Below are positions 1-6,923 of a stretch of 13,747 nucleotides of DNA, piece by piece. Both the position numbers and the translations under genes were made by a program. Each line of letters begins with the position of its first letter. Within the stretch, counting starts at the first letter, position 1. The notes under the pieces are model-generated. The model did no database searches, was not told the origin of the DNA, and saw only the letters and a program-made list of their open reading frames with translations. The stretch is from Candidatus Margulisiibacteriota bacterium (GTDB lineage Bacteria; Margulisbacteria; WOR-1; O2-12-FULL-45-9), in assembly GCA_018817195.1 (NCBI GenBank), contig JAHIUL010000068.1, positions 1 to 13,747 of the forward strand. Reading direction: 5' to 3'.

Positions 1-233
1 CTGGCATTTTTGCCAGCGTGGTTATTGGGCACAGCCTGCTGGCCAGGCTGGGCCGGCCAAATGCCGCTTTAATCTGGTCTTTTGTCATTGGTCTGGTTAT
101 TTTAAAACTAATCGGCATGGTGCCTTTTGTTGGCTGGCTGGTTAGTTTGGTCTTATTTTTCTGGGCTTTTGGCGCTGTGATCTCAACCAGGTTTGGCACC
201 CAAAGATTGGCAGCCGCAGAAGTTAGCGCTTGA
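1..233 (+). CDS. C-terminal end of a membrane-anchored protein (truncated at the left edge)
   Basis: The reading frame is open from the first complete codon (position 3) to a TGA at 231-233, so the gene begins outside the window. The visible part is about 76 residues. It contains two hydrophobic stretches interrupted by a short MVPFVGW-type turn, followed by a short polar tail ending AAAEVSA. A GTG at 18 could act as a start, but the frame continues upstream in the same hydrophobic style and no ribosome-binding site precedes it, so truncation is more likely. The hydrophobic pair with an internal PFVGW turn resembles the C-terminal membrane segment of polymer-forming cytoskeletal (bactofilin-like) membrane proteins. 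This is from memory and only tentative. The stop shares its last base with the next gene's ATG (TGATG), so the two are probably cotranscribed and translationally coupled. Confidence 0.6.
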   Translation, partial: GIFASVVIGHSLLARLGRPNAALIWSFVIGLVILKLIGMVPFVGWLVSLVLFFWAFGAVISTRFGTQRLAAAEVSA

Positions 234-1099
234 TGCGTTCGCATTCTATCAAAGCCCTGGCAACAACTCTTGTCGCCTCTTTGCTTTTTGCTTCAATGGC
301 ATTTTTGGTCAAAATTTTATCCTTTAGCCTCTCAGGCGCGGAAATTCTTTTTGCGCGCGCTGTTTTTAGCATGGTGATTATCTGGCTGGTAGTTGCCTTT
401 GTCTACAAGCGTATTAAAATTCGCAACATCAATATGTTAGTGGTCAGGGGGTTGTTCGGCGGTTTGTCTGTTTTGTTTTATTTTATTGCAATTTCGCGCA
501 TCCCTTTAAGCAGCGCGGTTTTGCTGGCTAATTCATACCCGATTTTTGCTGTATTGTTTTCAGCTATTATAATTAAAGAAAAACCAAATTTTGATTCGGT
601 CATTGTGCTTTTAATTGCTTTAGGCGGTATGTTTTTAGTTCTGGAGCCTAACTTTGGCAAGATTGATATTGGTTATTTGCTGGCAATTATAGCGGCTGTT
701 GGAGGAGGGGTGGCAGTTACCTCAATCCGCGAACTGCGCAAGACAGATTCCTCCTGGATAATTGCGCAAGCGCAAATGATCGGGGCGGCCTTTTTTTCTC
801 TTTTCTTTTTGCCGTCAAATTTTAAAATGCCCAGTTTAACAGAGTGGGGTCTATTGCTTCTAATTGGCGTTGTTGGTACAGCTGCCCAGCTGGCTTTTAC
901 CAGGCCATTTAAATTTATTCCAACGGCTGAAGGCACGTATGTTGCGCCTCTTTATACTGTTTTTGCCATGTTGTTAGCGGTCTTATTTTTAGGCGAAGTT
1001 TTAAGCTCGCGATTTTTAGCCGGCGCATTTCTCATTTTTGGCGGCTTGGCTTATCTTATGGTGCGGGAACAAATTAAATTTAGAAAAAGTGTTTTATGA
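233..1099 (+). CDS. EamA/DMT-superfamily membrane transporter
   Basis: This is a 288-residue, very hydrophobic protein with about ten predicted membrane helices in two similar halves, the usual size and layout of the drug/metabolite transporter (EamA, RhaT-like) family. Family-like features are FARAVFSM after the first helix pair, a second-helix-bundle segment SSAVLLANSYPIFAVLFSA, an internal KEKP loop, and a second-half YVAPLYTVFAMLLAVLFLGE segment that echoes the first. It sits in the inner membrane and probably exports or imports a small metabolite. The substrate cannot be told from sequence. I chose ATG 233 rather than the TTG directly in front of it, because ATG gives the TGATG overlap with the preceding gene. 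The stop overlaps the next start by four bases (ATGA, 1096-1099). Confidence 0.88.
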   Translation: MRSHSIKALATTLVASLLFASMAFLVKILSFSLSGAEILFARAVFSMVIIWLVVAFVYKRIKIRNINMLVVRGLFGGLSVLFYFIAISRIPLSSAVLLANSYPIFAVLFSAIIIKEKPNFDSVIVLLIALGGMFLVLEPNFGKIDIGYLLAIIAAVGGGVAVTSIRELRKTDSSWIIAQAQMIGAAFFSLFFLPSNFKMPSLTEWGLLLLIGVVGTAAQLAFTRPFKFIPTAEGTYVAPLYTVFAMLLAVLFLGEVLSSRFLAGAFLIFGGLAYLMVREQIKFRKSVL

Positions 1100-1506
1100 C
1101 CTGGCTGAAGCGGCTGATCATAGTTTTTGTCCTGCTTGACAACTTTCTGCTTAATTTCCCCAAGAAAATACTATTCAAATCGCGCTGGGTCTTAGCTGGA
1201 AAATGCAAACAGTGCGGCAAGTGCTGCGAAGAAATTTATTTAAAGATGACGCCGAATCAGATATCCAGCAAGTTTTTTACTAATTTGGCCATAAGATGGA
1301 TCAGCTGGTTATTTGATTTTATTCTTATACGTGTTGAGCAAGATGCTGGTTATTTAGTTTTTACCTGCAAGCATCGTTTAAGGGACGGCCGCTGCGGCAA
1401 TTACTTTTGGCGGCCTAATATCTGCCGCAATTATCCTTTGGTAGACTATTTTGAGGAACCAAAAATGCTGCCGGACTGCGGTTTTACCGCTAAGCTCAGG
1501 CATTAA
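1096..1506 (+). CDS. YkgJ-like cysteine-cluster protein
   Basis: A 136-residue protein with a hydrophobic N-terminus (about residues 6-20) that may be a membrane anchor, followed by a cysteine cluster. The CKQCGKCC motif at residues 37-44 is followed by Cys91, Cys100, Cys110 and Cys128, eight cysteines in total. The pattern CxxCGxCC, then C..C and a RPNICRNYPL segment, is the signature of the YkgJ/UPF0153 family (putative zinc- or iron-chelating domain). The biochemical function of this family is poorly known; binding of a metal or Fe-S cluster is an inference from the cysteines. Its ATG overlaps the transporter stop (ATGA), so the pair is likely coupled. The gene ends 22 bases before the GH57 gene, and the next gene's promoter lies immediately after its stop. 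Confidence 0.85.
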   Translation: MTWLKRLIIVFVLLDNFLLNFPKKILFKSRWVLAGKCKQCGKCCEEIYLKMTPNQISSKFFTNLAIRWISWLFDFILIRVEQDAGYLVFTCKHRLRDGRCGNYFWRPNICRNYPLVDYFEEPKMLPDCGFTAKLRH

Positions 1507-1508
1507 TG

Positions 1509-1517
1509 TGTTATAAT
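1509..1517 (+). promoter_or_regulatory. Extended -10 promoter for the carbohydrate cluster
   Basis: TG-T-TATAAT gives a perfect extended -10 element (TATAAT at 1512-1517). I see no convincing -35 at 16-18 bases upstream, which is acceptable for extended -10 promoters. Transcription would start about 1524-1526, only 3-5 bases before the GH57 ATG at 1529. No Shine-Dalgarno sequence exists between the two, so the mRNA would be leaderless or nearly so. Start-site positions are inferred. Confidence 0.6.
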
Positions 1518-1528
1518 AATGCTTCATC

Positions 1529-3340
1529 ATGACAGCAAAGCTTAAGCTTTTGTTTGGTACCCATTGCCACCAGCCAATAGGCAATTCTGGCCATCTTTTT
1601 GAAGAAGCCTATCAGAAGGCTTACCTGCCGTTTCTGGAAGTTTTATCCGCCCATCCTAAAGTGAAATTCAATCTGCATTACAGCGGCGTGCTGTATGATT
1701 GGCTGGAAGAAGAACATCCGGAAGTCTTTGATTTGCTGGTTAAAATGGTCAGGCGCGGGCAGCTGGAGATCTTATCCAGCGGTTATTACGAGCCTGTTCT
1801 GCCGGTTATTCCTGATGAGGACAAGCTGGGCCAGATTAAAATGGCTAATGATTATATTAAAGAAAAACTTTGGAACGCGCCGCGCGGTCTGTGGTTAACT
1901 GAGCGAGTTTGGGAGCCGTCTTTGCCCAAGATTATTTCTAAAGTCGGGCTTGATTATGTCTTAGTTGATGAGGACCATTTTGTCTTAGCCGGCATGCCTG
2001 AGAAAAAATTATCAGGTTATTTCATAACTGAAGATGAAGGTGAGAAAACTAATATTTTCCCAATTAACCGCCAGCTGCGGCAATTGATTCCCTTGCGCCC
2101 GCCGGAAGAGGTTGTGGAATATTTAGGCCGCCTGACTGATGAAAAGAATAATGCCTGTGTTGTTTTTATGGATGAAGGAGAAAAATTTGGCCTGCGGCAG
2201 GGTTATCTTGATGAGTTATTAAGTTTGCTTGAGGCAAATTCCAGCTGGCTTAGCTTTTCAACTTTTTCCGATTATCTGGATGATTTTCCGGCCAGGGGCA
2301 GGATATATATCCCGTCTGCTTCTTATAATGAAATGATGAGCCTGGCTTCGCTTAACGGTGATCAGCCTGCTTGCGGTAATTTCCGCAATTTTTTTGTTAA
2401 ATATCCGGCGGCTAACCGCATGTATAAAAAAATGCTGGGGGTGAGCCGGCGCCTTAAGGCCTTGAGCAAAGCCAAGACCTTGATTGGCGGAGAAAAAAAA
2501 GAAGCTGAGCTAAAACAGGCCAGGCTAGAGCTTTTTAAGGCCCAGAGTAATTGTGCTTATTGGCCAGGTTTGTCAGGTGGATTAAAGAGCGATTTGCTGC
2601 GCCAAGCTGTTTATTCCCATCTTATTAAGGCTGAACTGGAATTGGAACGGCTGCAGCGCGGTGGGCGGCCGTTTGTTGAGTTAACTGTAACTGATTTTGA
2701 TAGTGATGGTGAAGATGAGGTCATTCTTTCAAATAGTTTTTTTAATTTATATTTTGTTCCCAGCCAGGGCGGTTGTTTATTTGAGCTTGATTATAAACCC
2801 AAGGCGTATAATTTAATCAACACCTTGTCCCGCTTTAGCCTGGTAGACCATTTCTTGTCCGCTGAAACAACCTTGGCTGAATTTGCTCAAGCAAAATATC
2901 GCGAAGCCGGCGACTTTGCCGCTGGTGACTACAATTTTATGCCCCAGCGCAAACAGGGGGAGGCTGGTTTGCGGCTGGAGCGTTTAGGCCAGGTTGACGG
3001 CGCGCCAGTAAAAATTGAGAAAAAAATTACACTGTTGGCTAAACAATCCATTTTTACAATTGAATACGATATCAGCAATGTTGGCACAGAAACAGATGAC
3101 TTTTGGTTTGGAATTGAGTTTAACCTTAGTTTATCCGGTAATAGTTTTTGTGATGAAATTAAAAATGCGGCCAAAATCAAACTCGTTGACGAATCAACTG
3201 GCTTTGATGTATTATTGGAACTGGATAAACCTGCGTGTTTGTGGCGTTTTCCTGGCCTGATCCTGCTGCCAAACTGGCAGTTTAGATTGGAGCCAGGTGA
3301 AAATTGGTCTTTAACAATGTCTTTCCGAATAGAGGAGTAA
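1529..3340 (+). CDS. GH57 family 4-alpha-glucanotransferase / alpha-amylase-like enzyme
   Basis: A 603-residue protein without a signal peptide, so cytoplasmic. The N-terminal catalytic barrel has the GH57 conserved regions in order: THCHQP (residues 11-16), GQLEILSSGYYEPVLP (77-92), LWLTERVWEP (121-130) with the probable nucleophile Glu125, and MDEGEKFG (214-221) with the probable acid/base Asp215. These align in spacing with Glu123 and Asp214 of the Thermococcus litoralis 4-alpha-glucanotransferase, recalled from the literature. A central helical region (about 265-375, SASYNEMM and FFVKYPAANRMYKKM) and a C-terminal beta domain beginning at the acidic DFDSDGEDEV segment (389-398) followed by FELDYKPKAYNLINTL match the DUF1925/DUF1926 architecture. 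It probably transfers or hydrolyses alpha-1,4-glucan. Two motif regions differ from the typical enzymes (HDD to MDE; YWHG-type to YWPG), so donor or acceptor specificity is uncertain. It leads a three-gene cluster with the GalT-like and GT5-like genes. Confidence 0.88.
   Translation: MTAKLKLLFGTHCHQPIGNSGHLFEEAYQKAYLPFLEVLSAHPKVKFNLHYSGVLYDWLEEEHPEVFDLLVKMVRRGQLEILSSGYYEPVLPVIPDEDKLGQIKMANDYIKEKLWNAPRGLWLTERVWEPSLPKIISKVGLDYVLVDEDHFVLAGMPEKKLSGYFITEDEGEKTNIFPINRQLRQLIPLRPPEEVVEYLGRLTDEKNNACVVFMDEGEKFGLRQGYLDELLSLLEANSSWLSFSTFSDYLDDFPARGRIYIPSASYNEMMSLASLNGDQPACGNFRNFFVKYPAANRMYKKMLGVSRRLKALSKAKTLIGGEKKEAELKQARLELFKAQSNCAYWPGLSGGLKSDLLRQAVYSHLIKAELELERLQRGGRPFVELTVTDFDSDGEDEVILSNSFFNLYFVPSQGGCLFELDYKPKAYNLINTLSRFSLVDHFLSAETTLAEFAQAKYREAGDFAAGDYNFMPQRKQGEAGLRLERLGQVDGAPVKIEKKITLLAKQSIFTIEYDISNVGTETDDFWFGIEFNLSLSGNSFCDEIKNAAKIKLVDESTGFDVLLELDKPACLWRFPGLILLPNWQFRLEPGENWSLTMSFRIEE
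3332..3337 (+). promoter_or_regulatory. Shine-Dalgarno of galT
   Basis: GAGGAG lies seven bases before the ATG at 3345 and runs into the last codons of the GH57 gene. It fixes the galT start and shows that this genome also uses SD-led initiation inside operons, unlike the operon-leading genes here. Confidence 0.7.
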
Positions 3341-3344
3341 TTTT

Positions 3345-4382
3345 ATGCCGGAATTAAGAAAGGACCCGATTTCAGAGCGATGGGTTATTATTTCGACCGA
3401 AAGGGCTCAGCGTCCGTCAGATTTTTCCCTGCCGTCGGTGTCAGAAGAAGCAGAAGCAGTTAAAGGCTGTCCTTTTTGCGGCGGCAACGAAGGCAAGACC
3501 CCGCCGGAAATAACCGCCTGGAGAAAAGAAGGCACAAAACCCAATACTCCTGGCTGGGACGTGCGCATAGTGCAGAACAAGTTTCCGGCCTTAAGCAGTG
3601 TGGGCGATGTCAACAGGACCGGCATGGGCGTGTTTGACATGATGAGCGGCATTGGCGCGCACGAAGTTATTATTGAAACTCCCAAGCATAATTTGAATAT
3701 CCCTGATATGAGTGATGAGCATGTGGAGAAGATCCTGTGGGCATATAAGCAAAGAATTTCTGACCTTGAAAAGGATAACAGGTTTCGCTATACGCTTGTT
3801 TTTAAGAATTACGGTAAAGTGGCAGGCGCCTCCCTTTCTCATCCGCATTCGCAGCTGATTGCAACCCCCATTACGCCGCGTTATGTAAAACTTGAGCTGT
3901 CTAACGCGCGGACTTACTTTTTAGAAAAAGAACGCTGTATTTTTTGTGATATTATCCGCCAGGAGCTTGGGTCAGGGCAAAGGGTTGTTTTTGAAAATGA
4001 ATATTTTGTGGCCTTTACGCCGTTTGCCTCCCGTTTCCCTTTTGAGATATGGATCGTGCCGCGCAGACATGAATTTGGTTTTCAGATTCTGCCGGATGAA
4101 GAAAGATTATTGCTGGCCCAGTGCTTAAAAGATATTTTGATGAGGCTGAAAAAATGCTTAAATGATCCGCCTTATAATTACGTGCTGCACACCGCGCCCA
4201 ATCCCATACCGCGGCCGGGCAAGCCGGATTATTGGGGCACAATCCAGTATGATTTCCACTGGCATATTGAGATTATTCCTCGATTGACTAAAATGGCTGG
4301 CTTTGAATGGGGCTCTGGCTTATACATTAATCCAACGTCTCCGGAAGAAGCGGCAAAATACTTAAGAGAAGTAAAAGTATAA
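3345..4382 (+). CDS. galT: GalT-family nucleotidyltransferase (galactose-1-phosphate uridylyltransferase or ADP-glucose phosphorylase-like)
   Basis: A 345-residue protein of the usual GalT length with two HIT-type halves. The N-terminal half has a CPFC zinc pair (Cys42, Cys45) and the active-site segment GASLSHPHSQL, in which His168 of HPHSQ is the expected uridylylated nucleophile. The C-terminal half has a second CxxC (Cys198, Cys201) and FHWHIEIIPRL (HWH at 305-307). The known reaction is exchange of UMP between UDP-glucose and galactose-1-phosphate. The active site here reads HPHSQ rather than the HPHGQ of the E. coli enzyme, and the gene lies between a GH57 glucan enzyme and a GlgA-like gene. 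GalT homologues with a Ser at this place include an ADP-glucose phosphorylase in plants (recalled), so a role in nucleotide-sugar/glucose-1-phosphate interconversion of alpha-glucan metabolism is a real alternative. No galK or galE is nearby. Confidence 0.88.
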   Translation: MPELRKDPISERWVIISTERAQRPSDFSLPSVSEEAEAVKGCPFCGGNEGKTPPEITAWRKEGTKPNTPGWDVRIVQNKFPALSSVGDVNRTGMGVFDMMSGIGAHEVIIETPKHNLNIPDMSDEHVEKILWAYKQRISDLEKDNRFRYTLVFKNYGKVAGASLSHPHSQLIATPITPRYVKLELSNARTYFLEKERCIFCDIIRQELGSGQRVVFENEYFVAFTPFASRFPFEIWIVPRRHEFGFQILPDEERLLLAQCLKDILMRLKKCLNDPPYNYVLHTAPNPIPRPGKPDYWGTIQYDFHWHIEIIPRLTKMAGFEWGSGLYINPTSPEEAAKYLREVKV

Positions 4383-4388
4383 GCCCGA

Positions 4389-5213
4389 ATGAAGATTCTT
4401 TTTGTTGCTTCAGAGTCTGTGCCGTTTGTAGATGCCATTAAAGAAATCGGCCACGATATCCGTATTCTTGAGCCGCGTTGTGAAGCAATTACCCCATTTA
4501 TTAAAGAGAATGACTGGCTGCCGAATATTGTCCATTGTTATGGTCCGCAATCTCCACCAATTGTGCAATTTATCAGGCAACAACGTGAACTTGATCCATC
4601 TTTTAAGCACACAGCGGTTGTATTTACTATTGATGATGCTTATGCTCAGCTAGACTCAGTTAAATTTGCTGTTGAGTCTGCTGATGTTACCAGCGCTGTT
4701 ATTGATGGTATTGACTATGATATCTGGAACCCAGCAAAAGACACAAATATTGCCAGACGCTATAACAAAAATACTTTGTCTTTGAAAGCTATAAACAAAA
4801 AAGCTTTGCAAGAGAGAGCTGGTTCGGCAGTTGATGAGTCTGTTCCTTTGGTTGCAGTTCGTTCTTGCTCAGATGAGTTAGTAGAAGAAATGAAAGCTCT
4901 TGGTTGCCAGGTAATTATGCTGGCTAAAATTAATCCTAATTTGGCCTTTGCTGGTGCGGATATATTTTTAATTCCTGCAAATGATAAGTTGGCTTATATG
5001 GACCAGTTAATTGCTTATAAATACGGTACATTGCCGGTTGAGTTTGGCCAGGACGTGATTGTTGCTCTTAAGAAAGCGATTAAAGAATTTCAAAATAAAC
5101 CAATCTGGCAGCGCAGGCAACAAGAGATGATGATGTACGATTATTCCTGGGCTGACTCGGCTAAGAAATATATTTCATTATATATGAAAGCTTTTGACAA
5201 AGTCCTTACTTAA
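4389..5213 (+). CDS. Shortened glycogen-synthase (GT5/GlgA)-like protein lacking catalytic motifs
   Basis: A 274-residue protein, just over half the usual 470-500 of GlgA, intact and without frameshift. Co-linear GlgA-like blocks are visible: MKILFVASESVPF (1-13), GHDIRILEPR (21-30), PNIVHCYGPQ (45-54), VVFTIDDAYAQ (77-87), IDGIDYDIWNPAKD (105-118), AINKKALQERAG (134-145), FAGADIFLIPANDK (187-200), DQLIAYKYGTLPV (205-217) and DYSWADSAKKYISLY (251-265). The catalytic parts are missing or replaced. The KxGGLGD loop that should follow residue 13 is deleted, HDW reads YGP, TIHN reads TIDD, the SRLxxQKG segment is replaced by RSCSDEL, and RFEPCGLGQ reads NDKLAYMDQ. ADP-glucose-dependent synthase activity is therefore unlikely. 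A regulatory, scaffolding or primer role, or slow decay, are options. The ATG lies six bases after galT with no Shine-Dalgarno, so it depends on the upstream genes. Confidence 0.8.
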   Translation: MKILFVASESVPFVDAIKEIGHDIRILEPRCEAITPFIKENDWLPNIVHCYGPQSPPIVQFIRQQRELDPSFKHTAVVFTIDDAYAQLDSVKFAVESADVTSAVIDGIDYDIWNPAKDTNIARRYNKNTLSLKAINKKALQERAGSAVDESVPLVAVRSCSDELVEEMKALGCQVIMLAKINPNLAFAGADIFLIPANDKLAYMDQLIAYKYGTLPVEFGQDVIVALKKAIKEFQNKPIWQRRQQEMMMYDYSWADSAKKYISLYMKAFDKVLT

Positions 5214-5216
5214 CGC

Positions 5217-5401
5217 GGATTTATCACGGAAGATGATTTTCGCAGGATCTCCCTGAATCGTTATCGCGGATGTGTCACGGATTTTTCGCTGGATTTCACC
5301 GGATACTATTTAAATGATATCCGCGCATCCGCGAGCAATCCGTGATAAATTCCGTGATTCGACCTCCGCGAAATCCTGCGAAAATCATAATCCAGCGATA
5401 C
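5217..5401. repeat. Large imperfect palindromic element built of ATCCGCG/ATCCGTG-type units
   Basis: The gene-free stretch after the GT5-like gene is dominated by inverted sequence. A perfect 16-base pair, ATGATTTTCGCAGGAT (5233-5248) and ATCCTGCGAAAATCAT (5373-5388), shares its centre (about 5311) with an inner hairpin CGGATA (5300-5305) / TATCCG (5318-5323) around an AT-rich loop containing TTTAAA. Between them, both arms consist of variants of CGCGGAT and CACGGATT (left) and ATCCGCG and ATCCGTG (right). Several of these can also pair out of register, for example 5219-5230 with 5339-5350, 5264-5272 with 5326-5334, 5275-5283 with 5337-5345, and 5286-5295 with 5389-5398. No open frame of note. 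It is best read as a dispersed MITE-like palindrome that would fold strongly in RNA or single-stranded DNA. It may also act as a transcript end. Confidence 0.75.
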
Positions 5402-5445
5402 ATCAGCGTGTGGATATGAAATTGCTTTCAGTAGCTAATTATTTG

Positions 5446-5454
5446 TGCTAAAAT
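5446..5454 (+). promoter_or_regulatory. Extended -10 promoter of the yebC operon
   Basis: TG-C-TAAAAT, with TAAAAT at 5449-5454, lies nine bases before the yebC ATG (5464). The -35 region is weak (CTTTCA at 5425-5430, 18-base spacer). No Shine-Dalgarno is present, so transcription starting near 5460-5461 would give an almost leaderless mRNA. It is the only promoter-like site I see for the seven-gene run that follows. Confidence 0.55.
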
Positions 5455-5463
5455 CTATTAGTT

Positions 5464-6216
5464 ATGTCAGGGCATTCCAAATGGTCAACAATTAAGCATA
5501 AGAAAGCGAAAACTGACGCTGCGCGCGGCAAAGTTTTTACTAAATTAATCAAAGAAATTACCACTGCTGCTAAAATCGGCGGCGGAGATGCTGACGGCAA
5601 CCCCCGCTTGCGTTTAGCCGTTGACCGCGCCAAAGAGGCTAATATGCCTAATGACAATATTAAACGGGCAATTGATAAAGGCGTTGGCGGCGGCGCGGAA
5701 GCCATGGAAGAGCTGGTTTACGAAGGTTATGCTCCGGCAGGCGTTGCTATGATGGTTGAAGTTATGACTGATAACCGCAACAGGTCAGCTGGCGAGATCC
5801 GCAGTATTTTTGAAAAGAACGGCGGCAACCTGGGGGCAACTGGCTGCGTTTCTTATATGTTTAGCAATAAGGGCAGTATTGTTTTTGAAAAAAAAGGCAT
5901 TGATGAAGATTCATTGGCCATGACCGCAATTGATGCCGGCGCAGATGATATTATCTCAGAAGAAAGTACAATTGAAATAGTCACTTCACCGGAAAATTTT
6001 GAAAAAGTAAGGGATGCGCTTAAATCAAAAGGGTTTACCCCGGAAAACGCTGAAGTTACCATGGTGCCTTCAACTACTGTAAAAGTTTCAGGCGATGAGG
6101 CCAAAAAAGTTATGGCATTAGTTGCCAAGCTGGAAGATCACGATGATGTGCAAAAGGTCCACGCCAACTTTGATATTTCTGACGCAGAAATTGAAGCTTT
6201 GACCAAGGACCAATGA
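5464..6216 (+). CDS. yebC: YebC/TACO1-family protein
   Basis: A 250-residue protein of exactly the usual family length, beginning with the highly diagnostic [19 protein letters not shown] and continuing with [30 protein letters not shown], the YEGYAP segment and [15 protein letters not shown]. The C-terminus has the expected [12 protein letters not shown] segment. YebC/TACO1 proteins were long annotated as transcriptional regulators, and more recent work ties them to relieving ribosome stalling, including at proline stretches. The protein acts in the cytoplasm. It is the first gene of a long operon, its promoter lies 9-18 bases upstream, and its stop overlaps the next ATG by four bases. In many bacteria yebC is followed by ruvC or other recombination genes. 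That neighbourhood is absent here. Confidence 0.97.
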   Translation: MSGHSKWSTIKHKKAKTDAARGKVFTKLIKEITTAAKIGGGDADGNPRLRLAVDRAKEANMPNDNIKRAIDKGVGGGAEAMEELVYEGYAPAGVAMMVEVMTDNRNRSAGEIRSIFEKNGGNLGATGCVSYMFSNKGSIVFEKKGIDEDSLAMTAIDAGADDIISEESTIEIVTSPENFEKVRDALKSKGFTPENAEVTMVPSTTVKVSGDEAKKVMALVAKLEDHDDVQKVHANFDISDAEIEALTKDQ

Positions 6217-6923
6217 AATTAGTCGCTGATCTCCACATCCACACTATTTCTTCCGGCCATGCTTATTCTACGGTTGAAGAATATGTTGCGCAAGCAAAAA
6301 AGATTGGTTTAAAAGCAATTGCTATTACTGACCATGGCCCGGCCATGCCGGGCGGTCCGCACTGGTACCATTTTTTTAATTTAAAGATGATTCCGGAAAA
6401 GCATCAAGGCATAAGGATTTACCGGGGAGTTGAAGCTAATATAATTAATAATGAAGGTAAATTAGATTTGCCAGATGATGCTTTAGAGCGCTTAGATATT
6501 GTTATTGTAGCCATGCATCCGCGCTGTGGTTATGAAAATTTAGGAGAAGAAGGCAACACAAAAGTTTTGCTTAAGACCCTAAAAAATCCTCATGTAAATG
6601 TCATAGCGCATCCTGGCAATCCCATGTATCCGATCAATGTTGAGCAAACAGTTGCCGCTGCCAAAGAAAAAGGTGTTATTTTAGAGATAAATAATAGTTC
6701 TCCAACGAGTCGAGCAGGCAGTTGGGATAGATGTTTGGCTTTTGCTAGAGAAATAAAACGCCAGGATTGGAAAGTCATTTTAACCACCGATGCCCATTTT
6801 TCTACTATGCTGGGTAAATTTGATGAAGCCCTTAAGTTGATTAAAGAAGCTGGGTTGACTGAAAAACATGTTGTAAATACTTCTTTAGCCAAAATTGATA
6901 AATATCTACTTGCAAAAAAATGA
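6213..6923 (+). CDS. YcdX-like PHP-domain metal-dependent phosphatase
   Basis: A 236-residue protein of the PHP (polymerase and histidinol phosphatase) fold, close in length and motif order to E. coli YcdX. The metal-site residues are all visible: DLHIHT (His8, His10), His16, ITDHGP (Asp40, His41), GVEANI (Glu74), AMHP (His102), IAHPGNP (His133) and TDAH (Asp193, His195). The [10 protein letters not shown] segment (159-167) is also typical. The likely activity is hydrolysis of a phosphate ester with a trinuclear metal centre; the natural substrate is unknown. Histidinol-phosphate phosphatase is conceivable since hisF lies two genes downstream, but the closest motif match is the YcdX subgroup rather than HisK. 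Both ends overlap neighbours by ATGA. Confidence 0.92.
   Translation: MKLVADLHIHTISSGHAYSTVEEYVAQAKKIGLKAIAITDHGPAMPGGPHWYHFFNLKMIPEKHQGIRIYRGVEANIINNEGKLDLPDDALERLDIVIVAMHPRCGYENLGEEGNTKVLLKTLKNPHVNVIAHPGNPMYPINVEQTVAAAKEKGVILEINNSSPTSRAGSWDRCLAFAREIKRQDWKVILTTDAHFSTMLGKFDEALKLIKEAGLTEKHVVNTSLAKIDKYLLAKK

Noticed and set aside
18..233. GTG at 18 as the start of a complete 71-residue gene
   Set aside because: The frame is open to the window edge in the same hydrophobic style and there is no ribosome-binding site, so a truncated longer gene is more likely.
230..235. TTG at 230 as the transporter start
   Set aside because: The ATG at 233 gives the common TGATG overlap and is the stronger start codon; TTG would add only one residue.
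4389..5213. A sequencing or assembly artefact joining fragments of glgA
   Set aside because: Several separate in-frame losses and substitutions spread over the protein, with a clean start and stop, are hard to explain by one error. It is kept as a real gene, though resequencing would settle it.
5214..5463. A small RNA gene or riboswitch
   Set aside because: The folding comes from degenerate ATCCGCG-type repeat units with alternative pairings, and no known aptamer pattern is recognisable.
6213..6923. Histidinol-phosphate phosphatase (HisK) in a his operon
   Set aside because: The metal and ITDHGP/EINNSS motifs match the YcdX subgroup better, and hisF is the only his gene present.
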